A stretch of DNA of 56,482 nucleotides from IMG/VR virus record IMGVR_UViG_3300030106_008084, positions 1 through 56,482 of that record; one strand, 5' to 3'. The first letter of the stretch is position 1. Each line of letters starts with the position of its first letter. This DNA is from a virus. Below, piece after piece: positions 35,978 to 45,247 of the stretch. A program made the translations under genes and the position numbers. The notes under the pieces were generated by a model. That model was not told the DNA's origin, did not search any database, and worked only from the letters and a program-made list of their open reading frames with translations.

Positions 35978-36517
35978 TTAACTAAAGTCTTCGTAGTAAT
36001 GATATGAGAAAGTTACGGGAAATGTAACTACTTCACCGGTACCATCTGCTATGGCATAACTCATATCTCCTATCTCTCTTATAGATGCCCCGATAAGAGT
36101 AATTTGCTTTGTTACATTAAGATCTTTTGTTAGTAGGCTTAAAACTATACGGTCTTGTGGCCCGGGCATACCGTATTGACCTGAACTAGTCTGGTCATCA
36201 AATACTGCTCTAGAAGCTTGCTCAAGTTTATCTCTTATATCATTATTTGCATCTGCATAAAACTCTACTGAATAAGCTGCTGAATTATTATAAGTTGCTC
36301 TTCCTGGAACATTAAAAGTTAACCCCATATAATTAACTTCCTTATTATCAATCGTTCTACCAGGTAATGAAGCCGTCCTAGCATAAATTAAATCATCCTG
36401 ACCTTGTAGATCTACGCTAGTTGAACCTAAAGTGATTTCTTGAATCCTAAAGAGAAAATCTCTTGAGAATTGTTTATCAGCTGCGGCTGCAAAAAAGTTT
36501 TGAATTGTCGTTGCCAT
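35978..36517 (-). CDS. 19: Tail tube protein gp19
   Basis: 179 residues, near the T4 length. FSRDFLFRIQEI, LIYARTASLPGRTIDNKEVN, FNVPGRATYNNSAAYSVEFY and the ending VTFPVTFSYHYYEDFS are the family signature. Polymerises into the inner tube within the contractile sheath. Its own late promoter overlaps the gp18 stop codon, which allows high, independent expression. Confidence 0.92.
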   Translation of the reverse strand: MATTIQNFFAAAADKQFSRDFLFRIQEITLGSTSVDLQGQDDLIYARTASLPGRTIDNKEVNYMGLTFNVPGRATYNNSAAYSVEFYADANNDIRDKLEQASRAVFDDQTSSGQYGMPGPQDRIVLSLLTKDLNVTKQITLIGASIREIGDMSYAIADGTGEVVTFPVTFSYHYYEDFS

Positions 36518-36522
36518 ATAAT

Positions 36523-36530
36523 TATTTATT
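36523..36530 (-). promoter_or_regulatory. Late-type promoter element for gp19
   Basis: AATAAATA, 5 nt before the ATG at 36517, overlapping the TAA of gp18 (36529-36531). Confidence 0.7.
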
Positions 36531-38955
36531 AACTAACTGCTGAACCCTCGTATAAAAGACCAGGTCCGTCAACTATTTCTTGGAAATTAGCATCTGTTCT
36601 AGTCGCGTAGAAGGTAATTAAGATAAACTCTGCAGTTCTGACCGGCTTCAGGTAAATGTCAACCCTAAGCTTATTTTCATCAATAACTTGCGGAGTATTG
36701 TTTCTTTCATCGCATACAATCAAGTAGTCATAAACTCCTTGGTTTTGTTTAGCCCTCTCAAAAATCGGTGTTAAGACGTTAACTAGTCTCGTTCTAGTGA
36801 ACTCTGTATTAGGTTCAAATACGAAGAACTGAGCTGCTTTCTTAGTAGGTCTTTCTAATGCTAAGAACAACCTTCTAACATTAATTCTATCGAATGCACT
36901 TGGTTTCTTCTGTAAGGTCTTCTGTCCAAATATAACATTACCCTGTGATGGGAAGAATGCTACTGGGTTAATAGCTGACTTATACAACTCATCTCTTTGC
37001 TTCTGATTCGGATTAATTGCAATATCAGTTGCAGTTGTAAGTAAACCTCTGTTAAATCCTGCTGGCGCAAACCATGGGAACGTTGCAGCGTCACTCTTAG
37101 CCATAGTAGCTGCAGCATATCCTGAGAACGGAACCCATACAAGCTCACCTAATCCCTGGTCATATGTTTGTGCCCAGTTACCATATACTGTAGCATAAGA
37201 AGTGTTCTGTGAAGAGAACTGATGCTTCATTGGCCAGAATACATCCGTTGAGAAGTTTCTAGTCTTATCATCTAATATTCTTGTATTACCATTTCCAATA
37301 GCTACGATCTGTCTAAATGTATCAGCAATAAATATTGCATCTCCTCTTGTTCCTCCAAGATATGGTGGCTTAACAAACGTTTCAAACTTATCAAAGATAG
37401 TATTATAATTACTTCTAAGAGTTAAGCCGCCTCCTGCTAAGTTGCCCGAAGTTCTTAGTGCTTTAACTGCTGTTGCAGTTGTGCCACCGTAGTAGAATTC
37501 ATCATAATATAATGGAGCTCCACCGGCGATTCCTCTAGATTTAGCCATTGCCCAGATGGTACCTAAACCAGCTTCAGGAATAACATCAATATCGTAAATT
37601 TCATCGTTTTTAATACCGTCTAATGCTCTATCAAGTTTAGTTGGAATATCACCTAGATCTTTATTAGTAACTTTAGTATTAGAATAAGCACCTAGTGGGA
37701 ATAATTTACCAGCATAGCCTAGTTCACTTTCTAGTCTAGTAAACTGTGAACTAGTAGCAAATCCTATAGTGTCAAAATCGTCCCCATTCGGATCTGCTGT
37801 TAGCAGCGCATCGCTTAGTACTCTTATTCTTAACTTCGGATTATTATTATCATTTAAATTATCATCACCAGTGTTACGCTGTGTAATATTTTCGTTTACT
37901 AATACCTTTACATTACGTGATTTAGCATCTTGATTGCCAATAAAGTAATTAAGTTGTCTTCCACCCTTTTGATCATCAATCTTACGGAAAGCATTGACAG
38001 ATCCTACTAATTTATCTTCTAAATTATAGCCAAGCTGAAATGCTTGAGCAGCGTTTTGAGTTCTTCTTAATTTAAATACACCCATGCTTAATACATCAGC
38101 ACTATCTCTACCTTCTAAGTCATAATCTACTAAGTTTTCCATTACCTGTGAAAGACTACCATCAGGACCTGTAGTAGCTTTAGCTGAAAGAGGAAAATCT
38201 AAAGTACTATCATTTAATATAGTATATGCATTTTGTTTAAAAGCAGAAGCGGTAATAGTTGCCGTGCTTCTTAATCCAACAAAATTATTAGCTGGGTTAA
38301 TATCAGCATTATCAATTAGACCTATGTAATAACCTTCGTAATTTTGATTAATTGTACTTGTTGACTTGTTTAATATAACAAGAGGTGAATTACCCATTCT
38401 AGTATTTCTTTGAGCAACTGTACCACTTGTAATTGAACTCTTGTCTAAACCGGAAACATCACCCCATTCAAATAATGTACCATCAACAGCGCTAAGATAT
38501 TGTGCTTCAGTTAATTCTACATGAGTAGGTTGTCCAATAACAATTGTTCCTCCAGAAGCAACAGTACTGTAAGTAGCTGCGAGAGCTTGACCATTAGCTC
38601 CACCATAATCAGATAGAGCTGATCCGGCATAAACTAATGCAGAATATTGTGAACCAAATCCATCACCATTACCAGCTCCATATGGCAATCTACTCGTGTA
38701 GAGATTTGCTGGTGAGTTTAAAACTTCTTTTGCAGTATGGTAAAAGTATCTTTCTGCAGAGTTAGTAGGTGGTCCATAAATTTGATCTAAATCTTGCTGA
38801 GTAGTAATTAATATTACTTCATCATAAGGTCCTTGAGCAGCAAAACCCGTAACATACACATTTGTACCTACGTTCGGTAAAGCTATATTCGAAAGATCCC
38901 ATTCTCTTATTTCAACACCCGGTGAAGCTATCGTTGGAGTAAAGTCTATTGCCAT
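36529..38955 (-). CDS. 18: Contractile tail sheath protein gp18
   Basis: 808 residues. SPGVEIREWDLSNIALPNVG and VYVTGFAAQGPYDEVILITT at the N-terminus and the C-terminal sheath core (GQKTLQKKPSAFDRINVRRL, IVDGPGLLYEG) are typical of T4-like sheaths. The variable middle carries the surface domains. The sheath contracts to drive the tube into the host. GATAAATA lies 5 nt before the ATG. Preceded by a tube-like gene, followed by gp19. Confidence 0.95.
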   Translation of the reverse strand: MAIDFTPTIASPGVEIREWDLSNIALPNVGTNVYVTGFAAQGPYDEVILITTQQDLDQIYGPPTNSAERYFYHTAKEVLNSPANLYTSRLPYGAGNGDGFGSQYSALVYAGSALSDYGGANGQALAATYSTVASGGTIVIGQPTHVELTEAQYLSAVDGTLFEWGDVSGLDKSSITSGTVAQRNTRMGNSPLVILNKSTSTINQNYEGYYIGLIDNADINPANNFVGLRSTATITASAFKQNAYTILNDSTLDFPLSAKATTGPDGSLSQVMENLVDYDLEGRDSADVLSMGVFKLRRTQNAAQAFQLGYNLEDKLVGSVNAFRKIDDQKGGRQLNYFIGNQDAKSRNVKVLVNENITQRNTGDDNLNDNNNPKLRIRVLSDALLTADPNGDDFDTIGFATSSQFTRLESELGYAGKLFPLGAYSNTKVTNKDLGDIPTKLDRALDGIKNDEIYDIDVIPEAGLGTIWAMAKSRGIAGGAPLYYDEFYYGGTTATAVKALRTSGNLAGGGLTLRSNYNTIFDKFETFVKPPYLGGTRGDAIFIADTFRQIVAIGNGNTRILDDKTRNFSTDVFWPMKHQFSSQNTSYATVYGNWAQTYDQGLGELVWVPFSGYAAATMAKSDAATFPWFAPAGFNRGLLTTATDIAINPNQKQRDELYKSAINPVAFFPSQGNVIFGQKTLQKKPSAFDRINVRRLFLALERPTKKAAQFFVFEPNTEFTRTRLVNVLTPIFERAKQNQGVYDYLIVCDERNNTPQVIDENKLRVDIYLKPVRTAEFILITFYATRTDANFQEIVDGPGLLYEGSAVS

Positions 38956-38960
38956 AAAAT

Positions 38961-38968
38961 TATTTATC
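38961..38968 (-). promoter_or_regulatory. Late-type promoter element for gp18
   Basis: GATAAATA, 5 nt before the ATG at 38955. Confidence 0.7.
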
Positions 38969-38987
38969 CTATCTCAGTAAAAAATAT

Positions 38988-39572
38988 TCAAAAATCGATA
39001 ATTTCTGTATGTAACTGTGAATAAACAAATGTAAATCCAGATTGAATCTCTTCTGGATTTTGATAGTTATATGTAATTGCTTCTAGAGTTGTAGGAAAGG
39101 CCTTTTTATAGGTGAATTTTATCTTATTATTGTTAAATTCGTCTTTACCATATATTGAAAGATCAGTTTGATATTCTGAAAAATCCGGATCTGATGGTAA
39201 TTCTCTTTCATTATAGCGACCTTCGTACTGACTATGAAGTAAATTTAACCATTGATATATAACCCAGTAGTTTCTATACTGATTGTCTATGTTAAATGAA
39301 ACTGTTACTGGAGGATAAGAATTTTTAGAATGAGAAGATACATATAAAGTGCTTCCAGCAAATCTATTTTCTACAGCAGGTACAGTAATCTCTGGTACTG
39401 CAGTGCCAAAAATAGAAAATTGAACGGAGTCGCTAATTAAACTTTTATTATCATCTTCTGCTATCCAAGGCTTGTTTATATTTTTTAACACAGGTGGTAT
39501 ATCAAATACTAAAAGAAACTTATCAGCTCTTGATTTGTTTAAAACTGCCTGTTTTAATTTATTAGTTGCCAT
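38988..39572 (-). CDS. Tail-tube-like protein (gp19 superfamily, 194 aa)
   Basis: Order of elements as in gp19: RADKFLLVFDIPPVL, then VQFSIFGTAVPEITVPAVEN, the strand PPVTVSFNIDNQYRNYWVIY, and a final IQSGFTFVYSQLHTEIIDF. It is distinct from gp19 in sequence and lies between terminase and sheath. It could cap the tail (terminator) or be a special tube ring. Homology is by pattern. Late element 6 nt upstream overlaps the terminase stop. Confidence 0.6.
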   Translation of the reverse strand: MATNKLKQAVLNKSRADKFLLVFDIPPVLKNINKPWIAEDDNKSLISDSVQFSIFGTAVPEITVPAVENRFAGSTLYVSSHSKNSYPPVTVSFNIDNQYRNYWVIYQWLNLLHSQYEGRYNERELPSDPDFSEYQTDLSIYGKDEFNNNKIKFTYKKAFPTTLEAITYNYQNPEEIQSGFTFVYSQLHTEIIDF

Positions 39573-39578
39573 ATAATA

Positions 39579-39586
39579 TATTTATT
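39579..39586 (-). promoter_or_regulatory. Late-type promoter element
   Basis: AATAAATA, 6 nt before the ATG at 39572, overlapping the gp17 TAA at 39585-39587. Confidence 0.65.
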
Positions 39587-41318
39587 AGTTTACCCGCTCA
39601 CCAGTCCAGTTAGGAGGAGGCTTTTCACCTATCATTTGAAAGCCAAATGCTTCAAGCTCGTCTATATCAGAGCTCTGCTCATCGCCCATACCCCATACTA
39701 GAGCATTCATTTGATGATTAGTAGAACCAACAATCTCATCGTCTAGATATATAGATGTTGGATCTTCAAAATATTGTACTCCAAAATCCATTGGTTCAAT
39801 AACTGAAGGCTTACCCATATCATCAACTTCTACTATCTCAAAAAATCTTTCTGTTATTTCTTTTTCCAAAATAAACAAAGCATAGAGCATAGCCATAACT
39901 CTATCATCGTGGAACCCACCTCTAGCTTTCCATGTACCATTAGGATATCTAACAAAGTTTCTTAGCTCTTCTACAGTCTCTTGTTCATTTATATTAACTA
40001 CTCTAACCTCATTCATAAAATATCGCATATTAAGTACGCCTTTATATTTTGTATTTGTGTGAGCTATCATACCTCGCATTACATTTCTTCTATGAGCATT
40101 TTTATTACCATATGATACAAGCTTTTCATATCCTAAATCTTCAGACAGCCTATCTACTACCTGCGCTCCACAATTGTTTCTCTCTATGAGAGCTAAGGGA
40201 GACCCCCAGTTACGTAATAATTTGTATAATCTATTAGTAAACTCTAAAGGTGGGATCTTATTGTTTCTATAGATAGCTACTTGTTTAATATCTTTAATAT
40301 CAGTAATGTCTAAAATTTGTACTACAGAAGAGTCTACTCCTACACCCTCTGATATATCTACTCCTGCTACGTACAGCTTAGCTTCATCAGGCTCTTCCCA
40401 TATCTTATAATGACCTTCATCTAGAATAATCTTAGGTTCAGATACTTTTGACATCATCTCTTCAAATAGCTCGTCATCTAAAGTAGATTCACCTGAATGA
40501 ATAAACTCACATTCAAACTCTTGTAACCAAGCATCCGCAGAACCAATTGCTGTTTTAGTTGCTTGAGCCCAGGCTTGATCTCTACCTGGAATCTCATCCC
40601 ACTTTATCTTATCATGTGCCCATCCATTTTCACCCTCAATTGCTCCATGGTATAATTTATAGAATAAGTTATCAGTGCCGTTTGATGTAGAGCAAACAAA
40701 CACTTTAGATTTTTTTGAAGAAGTAATAATAGGAAAGACAGACTTCCAAAACTCTTCTACTAAATGAGGTTCAATAAAAGCCATCTCATCAATGACTAAA
40801 CAGTTTACAGATTGACCACGAGCAGCTGTACCAGTCGTAGTAGTGATACCTATTCTACTTCCATTCTCTAATGTCATAGAAGTCTTAGCATATTCTTTTA
40901 CTGGTGGTTTAAGCCAGTTAGGTAACTCTTCATATGCCATTCTAACTCTCTGGAATATCTCAATAGCGGTAGCTTCTTTGTTTGCTACTAATAAGATACG
41001 CTGATCATTATTAAAGCATGCTTGCCATAGAATATAGATAGTCATCATTGTAGACTTACCAATCTGTCTTGAAGCTAGTAAACAAAAGAATCTATTATCT
41101 CTCATTTTTCTAAGAGCTCTTTTTTGAGGTTTATATAATTGAATTTTTTCTTTACCTCTATCTAGATTAACAATATGAAAGAAATTCTCTGCAAAATATA
41201 GTATATTACTACTAGCTTTCTTAAGATCTTTTACTTGTTGTTTAGTGTATTCACCTTTCCAATTTACATTGGGTAAGTTTTTATTACCCATATAGAACAT
41301 ATTATCCTTGGCAGCCAC
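39585..41318 (-). CDS. 17: Large terminase subunit gp17
   Basis: 577 residues, GTG start at 41318. ATPase: Walker A SRQIGKST (83-90), Walker B CLVIDE (173-178), and the coupling motif CSTSNG near 209. Nuclease domain: GVDISEG with D321, LIERN with E379, and GFHDDRVMA with D471/D472, the RNase H-like metal ligands. Packages and cuts the phage DNA at the portal. GATAAATA lies 5 nt before the GTG. Divergent from the acidic repeat protein gene at 41351. Confidence 0.95.
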   Translation of the reverse strand: MAAKDNMFYMGNKNLPNVNWKGEYTKQQVKDLKKASSNILYFAENFFHIVNLDRGKEKIQLYKPQKRALRKMRDNRFFCLLASRQIGKSTMMTIYILWQACFNNDQRILLVANKEATAIEIFQRVRMAYEELPNWLKPPVKEYAKTSMTLENGSRIGITTTTGTAARGQSVNCLVIDEMAFIEPHLVEEFWKSVFPIITSSKKSKVFVCSTSNGTDNLFYKLYHGAIEGENGWAHDKIKWDEIPGRDQAWAQATKTAIGSADAWLQEFECEFIHSGESTLDDELFEEMMSKVSEPKIILDEGHYKIWEEPDEAKLYVAGVDISEGVGVDSSVVQILDITDIKDIKQVAIYRNNKIPPLEFTNRLYKLLRNWGSPLALIERNNCGAQVVDRLSEDLGYEKLVSYGNKNAHRRNVMRGMIAHTNTKYKGVLNMRYFMNEVRVVNINEQETVEELRNFVRYPNGTWKARGGFHDDRVMAMLYALFILEKEITERFFEIVEVDDMGKPSVIEPMDFGVQYFEDPTSIYLDDEIVGSTNHQMNALVWGMGDEQSSDIDELEAFGFQMIGEKPPPNWTGERVN

Positions 41319-41323
41319 GGAAA

Positions 41324-41331
41324 TATTTATC
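41324..41331 (-). promoter_or_regulatory. Late-type promoter element for gp17
   Basis: GATAAATA, 5 nt before the GTG at 41318. Confidence 0.65.
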
Positions 41332-41337
41332 TAAGAG

Positions 41338-41345
41338 CATAAATA
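41338..41345 (+). promoter_or_regulatory. Late-type promoter element
   Basis: CATAAATA, 5 nt before the ATG at 41351, divergent from the terminase promoter only 6 nt away. Confidence 0.65.
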
Positions 41346-41350
41346 ATTAC

Positions 41351-42379
41351 ATGTCAAAAAAGAAAGACTTGTTTAATTTAGGTGAAGCATATAAAGATGT
41401 ATTCAATAAGGTAATAACTGAAGACTCTGTCCCTCCTGGTCAAATAGGTTCAGCTCCATTAGTTGCAGGTGGTCCAGAAGAAAAAGGTGGCTTTAGACCA
41501 GCTCAAGTAGATATTACAAAGATGTCAGATAAAGATAAAAAAGATAATATCTACAATATAAAAGGATATACTTATGGCGATGGCAATAATCCTGGTGATT
41601 GTAACGAGCCAAAGCCTACAGGACCTGAATATGACCAGGTGCCTTATTCTGGTATAGTTGGACCTGAAGAAGATGAAGAAGAAAAAAGACCTGATTATCC
41701 AGATGTAGATGGAGATGGAGATACAGATGAGTCAATGGAAAAAGCTCTGAAAGATAAAAAGAAGGGTAAAAAGGGTAAAGATGACGAAGAAGATGAAGAA
41801 TTTTTGGAAGAACACGAGAAAATTGCACGCGATGGCCTAAATAATTTTATGAGCAAGACTTCTGTATTTGATAAACTTTATAACAAGGTAATGGTTAACG
41901 AAAACTTTGGCGAAGATGCTGAAGATGTTACTGAACTTGAAGCTTTAGGAATTGAAACTGAGACCGATGTCGAAGTTGATGATGTTCCAGAAGAGATCAC
42001 AGTTTCCATTCCCGGTGAACTAGCACAATCACTTTGCGATATCTTACAAACAGCATTAGCTCAACAAGAAGTTGAAGTTGATGTGGATGTAGACGTTGAA
42101 GAGGTAACCGACACTGAGTTCGAAGAGGACGAAGAGGCGGCCATGAAAGACGGTGGAGGTTATGGAATCGATGCTGGTTCTACTCTTAAGCATGCAGTTG
42201 ATTACGGACATGGTGGTAAAAATAAGGTTGGTAACTTAAAGCCAACTGGTGCTGCTAAAGATAAAGACGGTGGAGGCTACGGTGTTGATGCTGGTTCTAC
42301 TCTTAACCATACAGTAGACATGGGCAAGAACAACAAAGTAGGTAAGCTGCCCGTAGGTAAGAACGCTTTTGAAAATTAA
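41351..42379 (+). CDS. Acidic low-complexity protein with EF-hand-like loop and DGGGYG repeats (342 aa)
   Basis: Very acidic overall. Contains PDVDGDGDTDES (117-128), spaced like a calcium-binding EF-hand loop, then a Lys-rich KDKKKGKKGK, two DEE-rich runs, a hydrophobic patch ITVSIPGELAQSLCDILQTA, a VDVDVDVEE stretch and two C-terminal repeats (267-297 and 306-333) built on DGGGYGxDAGSTLxHxVD. No enzyme motif. With its late promoter and position beside terminase it may be an internal head or scaffold-core protein; T4-like marine phages have similar DxDGDGD-containing proteins. Followed by a strong terminator. Confidence 0.65.
   Translation: MSKKKDLFNLGEAYKDVFNKVITEDSVPPGQIGSAPLVAGGPEEKGGFRPAQVDITKMSDKDKKDNIYNIKGYTYGDGNNPGDCNEPKPTGPEYDQVPYSGIVGPEEDEEEKRPDYPDVDGDGDTDESMEKALKDKKKGKKGKDDEEDEEFLEEHEKIARDGLNNFMSKTSVFDKLYNKVMVNENFGEDAEDVTELEALGIETETDVEVDDVPEEITVSIPGELAQSLCDILQTALAQQEVEVDVDVDVEEVTDTEFEEDEEAAMKDGGGYGIDAGSTLKHAVDYGHGGKNKVGNLKPTGAAKDKDGGGYGVDAGSTLNHTVDMGKNNKVGKLPVGKNAFEN
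42149..42349 (+). repeat. Two-copy tandem repeat encoding DGGGYG units
   Basis: Copies at 42149-42241 and 42266-42349 both encode DGGGYGxDAGSTLxHxVD followed by a Lys/Asn-rich NKVGxL. The DNA is also similar (GACGGTGGAGG in both). Confidence 0.8.
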
Positions 42380-42409
42380 GTCGCTCAAATATTAACCAAA
42401 TTCAAATTT

Positions 42410-42444
42410 AAAAGCCCGTAGAGTACGCCTCTTCGGGCTTTTTT
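42410..42444 (+). terminator. Rho-independent terminator
   Basis: AAAAGCCCG, T mismatch, AGAG, loop TACGC, CTCT, T, CGGGCTTTTTT: a 9-bp plus 4-bp hairpin followed by a T run, 30 nt after the stop of the acidic protein gene. Confidence 0.9.
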
Positions 42445-42452
42445 AATAAATA
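42445..42452 (+). promoter_or_regulatory. Late-type promoter element
   Basis: AATAAATA directly after the terminator T run, 5 nt before the GTG at 42458. Confidence 0.65.
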
Positions 42453-42457
42453 TAAGT

Positions 42458-43495
42458 GTGAAGTTCTACAACAAAACTCTAAACAAAAAGTTTTGGTCTG
42501 AAGATAATAAATTTAATCCAGACATTAGAGAAAAACTTTTGTCCATAACTAATGATTTCATTGATAAGCTTGATCTAGATGGTGTAGAAATATATGATGT
42601 AACATTGACGGGTAGTAATAGTAATTACAATTACAATGATTATTCTGATCTTGATGTACATGTATTAATTGATTTTAAAGATATAAACGAAGACGAAGAT
42701 CTTGTTAAAAAAGCCTTAGATGGCCAGCGCTTTGTTTGGAATCTTAGACATAACATTAGTTTAAGAGATCATGGAGTAGAGATGTATATGCAGGATAAAG
42801 ATGAGCCTCATGTAGCTTCAGGTTTGTATTCTCTTTTGAATGATGAATGGATTACCGAGCCTTCTTATGACCCTCCAACAATAGATTCAAGAGATGTTTA
42901 TAAGAAAGCTAAAACAATAGAGGATGATGTAAGAGTGTTAAAGGAGAGAGTCTTAGATGTAAAAGGTAGATCAGCTAAAGATCTCCATGATTGTGCTAAT
43001 CAACTAAAGAAAAAGATCTCTAATATGCGAAAGAGCGGCTTAGAAAGAGAAGGTGAATTTAGTATAGAAAACTTAGCATTTAAAGTATTACGTAACACAG
43101 AGGTTATAGGTGATCTCATTGATATTATCTCTAGATCTTATGACAAAATTTATATGGAAAACTTCAAAACCTTTTTTGAATACTATCAAGGAGAAGAATT
43201 ACTTAATCCTCATATGAGAACAGGTAAAAATATTAACAGAGTAGGGTTAGCTAAGAAGCATCTTAACACTGTACCAAAACAATATAGTCATGAATGTCCA
43301 CATGTAAGAAATTTACTTAACGGCGGTGCACATCAAATAAAGTTAATGGGCGCCCCATTGCATGATACGTTAAATGTATATCAAGTCGACTATGCTCCAG
43401 GAATATCTAAAAGCTTAGGTAACTCTGGTGTTGAAGTTGAAATGTTTGAAGATGAAGAAGGTAACCATTGCGGTATGTTAAAGAGAAAGAATTAA
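42458..43495 (+). CDS. Nucleotidyltransferase-like protein (345 aa)
   Basis: GTG start at 42458 fits the late promoter. Residues 50-70 hold a pol-beta-type nucleotidyltransferase motif: LTGSNSNYNY then SDLDVHV with D64 and D66 as candidate metal ligands. These enzymes transfer NMP to protein, RNA or small molecules; the substrate is unknown. The rest is helical (about 140-240), with a C-terminal part containing HECPHVRNLLNGG. Similar proteins occur in T4-like cyanophages as far as I recall. The neck-like gene follows 4 nt later. Confidence 0.7.
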   Translation: MKFYNKTLNKKFWSEDNKFNPDIREKLLSITNDFIDKLDLDGVEIYDVTLTGSNSNYNYNDYSDLDVHVLIDFKDINEDEDLVKKALDGQRFVWNLRHNISLRDHGVEMYMQDKDEPHVASGLYSLLNDEWITEPSYDPPTIDSRDVYKKAKTIEDDVRVLKERVLDVKGRSAKDLHDCANQLKKKISNMRKSGLEREGEFSIENLAFKVLRNTEVIGDLIDIISRSYDKIYMENFKTFFEYYQGEELLNPHMRTGKNINRVGLAKKHLNTVPKQYSHECPHVRNLLNGGAHQIKLMGAPLHDTLNVYQVDYAPGISKSLGNSGVEVEMFEDEEGNHCGMLKRKN

Positions 43496-43499
43496 TAAT

Positions 43500-44318
43500 A
43501 TGTCTGTATGTAATGAGAATAGAATTAACTGCAAGCCAGATGAAGTATTAGCAGCTACTGCTATACCTCAATGTGGTAAGTTTGTTAATCCTTCTAACTT
43601 ACAAGCAGAGCAATTAGTATATGATCAAGCATTTAATGATCTCATAAACAACTATGGTATACCTATAGATTACTATATTAATACTTTTAATTTATCAGCA
43701 GCAGATCTGCTCTATGGTACTGATTGGGGCTCTAGTGATCTATCAACAGGGTTTGGTGAGTTCAAAGGAGCTCTTGGAATGCAAATGTACGTTGAACTCT
43801 CAGATGATGCGTTGCAGTTATCTAAGTTTGGTTTTGACCCTGGTGATGAATTTACTGGTTATGTACATATTAGTACATTTCACTCAGCAGCATCAGCTTA
43901 TTTTGATTATGCTGAAGTAGGGCAGTCAATAGAACCTAAAGCAGGGGACGTTATAAGCTTAAAAGTTTTAGGATGCGATAGACCTAATGGCAGAGGCACT
44001 GTAATGTATCAGGTAACAGAAAGAATGGAGCAAGATATGTCAGCTCTTAATCCTATTCTCGGACATTATGTATACAGATTAAGAGGTAAGAGATTCGACT
44101 ACTCGTTCCAGAGTGGATTATGTAGCGAGCCAGTCAACGAGCAAATTTACGACAATTCCTTTAGTGGTATATTATCCACCACGCTTGCCGATCAAGTATC
44201 TTCTGATGGTAAGACTTATGCGAATCCGGATGACCCATACAATATTGATGATGTATCAAAAGATCAAGTAATGGATATGGATATCAATGATACTGATATC
44301 TATGGATCATATTACTAA
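43500..44318 (+). CDS. Putative neck protein, gp14-like (272 aa)
   Basis: The pattern IPIDYYINTFNLSAADLLYG, MQMYVELSDDALQLSKFGFD, AGDVISLKVLGCDRPNGRGT and the later YVYRLRGKRFDYSF follows gp14-type neck proteins, which seal the portal and accept the tail. The C-terminus is acidic. Cys residues are present near the N-terminus (SVCNENRINCKP). Its expression with the nucleotidyltransferase-like gene is likely. Stop codon overlaps that of the convergent GT9 gene. Confidence 0.55.
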   Translation: MSVCNENRINCKPDEVLAATAIPQCGKFVNPSNLQAEQLVYDQAFNDLINNYGIPIDYYINTFNLSAADLLYGTDWGSSDLSTGFGEFKGALGMQMYVELSDDALQLSKFGFDPGDEFTGYVHISTFHSAASAYFDYAEVGQSIEPKAGDVISLKVLGCDRPNGRGTVMYQVTERMEQDMSALNPILGHYVYRLRGKRFDYSFQSGLCSEPVNEQIYDNSFSGILSTTLADQVSSDGKTYANPDDPYNIDDVSKDQVMDMDINDTDIYGSYY

Positions 44319-45211
44319 GTAAGAACGCTTTTTACTATTGCATCCACATCATGCAGCTCTTCTAAGCTACTATAAGGACATTGATGGATTACACCGGTAA
44401 AGTCGTAATCATACAAATACGAATCAACAGTACCTTTAGCGTATTCAACTTTAGGAGCAAAGTTATTATGCAACTTATATCCAAATATCTTTGGTTGAGT
44501 AGCTACCCAAGCAACAGTAGAGGGTAAGTTAAGCGCAGCAGCTGCATGCTGAAGAGAAGAGTCAATAAAGATACGCTTACTTGAATGAGCTACCATACTA
44601 AACAAGGCTTTCTTTCCTATCATTTTATCGAACCTATGAACATTGTTCAGTTGAGGATGAAACTCATAACATACATGAACAATATTAAATTTATCAGCCA
44701 ATTTATCTACAACAGCTTGTGCCTGTGTAGGGTGCATATCTCTGGTCCATGAGTATGGATGTTGCTGATGATCTGGTCCTGGTCCTCCATATGGTTGAAA
44801 TAGCAACATAGGTTTTTGACCATCATTAAATTGATTCATATATGCAGCGCCTTCTTCAATCTCTCGAATATTAAAATCTAACTTTAAAGGCTCTCCTTCA
44901 TACTTAACCCCAATCATCTTACACCAAGTACTAATAAGGTGTGACTTTTTACTAATATGTGATGTCTGCTTATATGGGTCTTGCATATAAATCTCAACAT
45001 CTTTATCTTTAATAACATCCTGATAAAAATAAGGTGTATTACCTATTAGATAAAACCGAGCAACATCTGGATTACGAGTCCAAACTTCTGGCCAAGCAGA
45101 TACTACAATAATATTTCGCTCTGGTTTAGCTTTTTTATAGGTAGCTACTACAGCCGTAGCAGCGATGTTTTTACCTATACCTCCTTCGATGTGGAAAACT
45201 GTTGATGCCAT
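44315..45211 (-). CDS. GT9-like (heptosyltransferase-type) glycosyltransferase
   Basis: 298 residues in a GT-B layout: MASTVFHIEGGIGKNIAATA at the N-terminal acceptor domain, LLFQPYGGPGPDHQQHPYSW in the linker region, and SSLQHAAAALNLPSTVAWVA, the C-terminal nucleotide-sugar motif of ADP-heptose/GT9 transferases. It probably glycosylates a virion or cell-surface component; acceptor unknown. The late-type TATAAATT lies 6 nt before the ATG. Together with the GT2 gene at 1-572 and the sugar-nucleotide cassette at 50222-52502 it suggests a glycosylation programme. Confidence 0.75.
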   Translation of the reverse strand: MASTVFHIEGGIGKNIAATAVVATYKKAKPERNIIVVSAWPEVWTRNPDVARFYLIGNTPYFYQDVIKDKDVEIYMQDPYKQTSHISKKSHLISTWCKMIGVKYEGEPLKLDFNIREIEEGAAYMNQFNDGQKPMLLFQPYGGPGPDHQQHPYSWTRDMHPTQAQAVVDKLADKFNIVHVCYEFHPQLNNVHRFDKMIGKKALFSMVAHSSKRIFIDSSLQHAAAALNLPSTVAWVATQPKIFGYKLHNNFAPKVEYAKGTVDSYLYDYDFTGVIHQCPYSSLEELHDVDAIVKSVLT

Positions 45212-45217
45212 ATATTT

Positions 45218-45225
45218 AATTTATA
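45218..45225 (-). promoter_or_regulatory. Late-type promoter element
   Basis: TATAAATT, 6 nt before the ATG at 45211; an overlapping ATTAAATA lies at 45213-45220. Confidence 0.55.
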
Positions 45226-45247
45226 TATTATACTAGAGAAGTCAATA

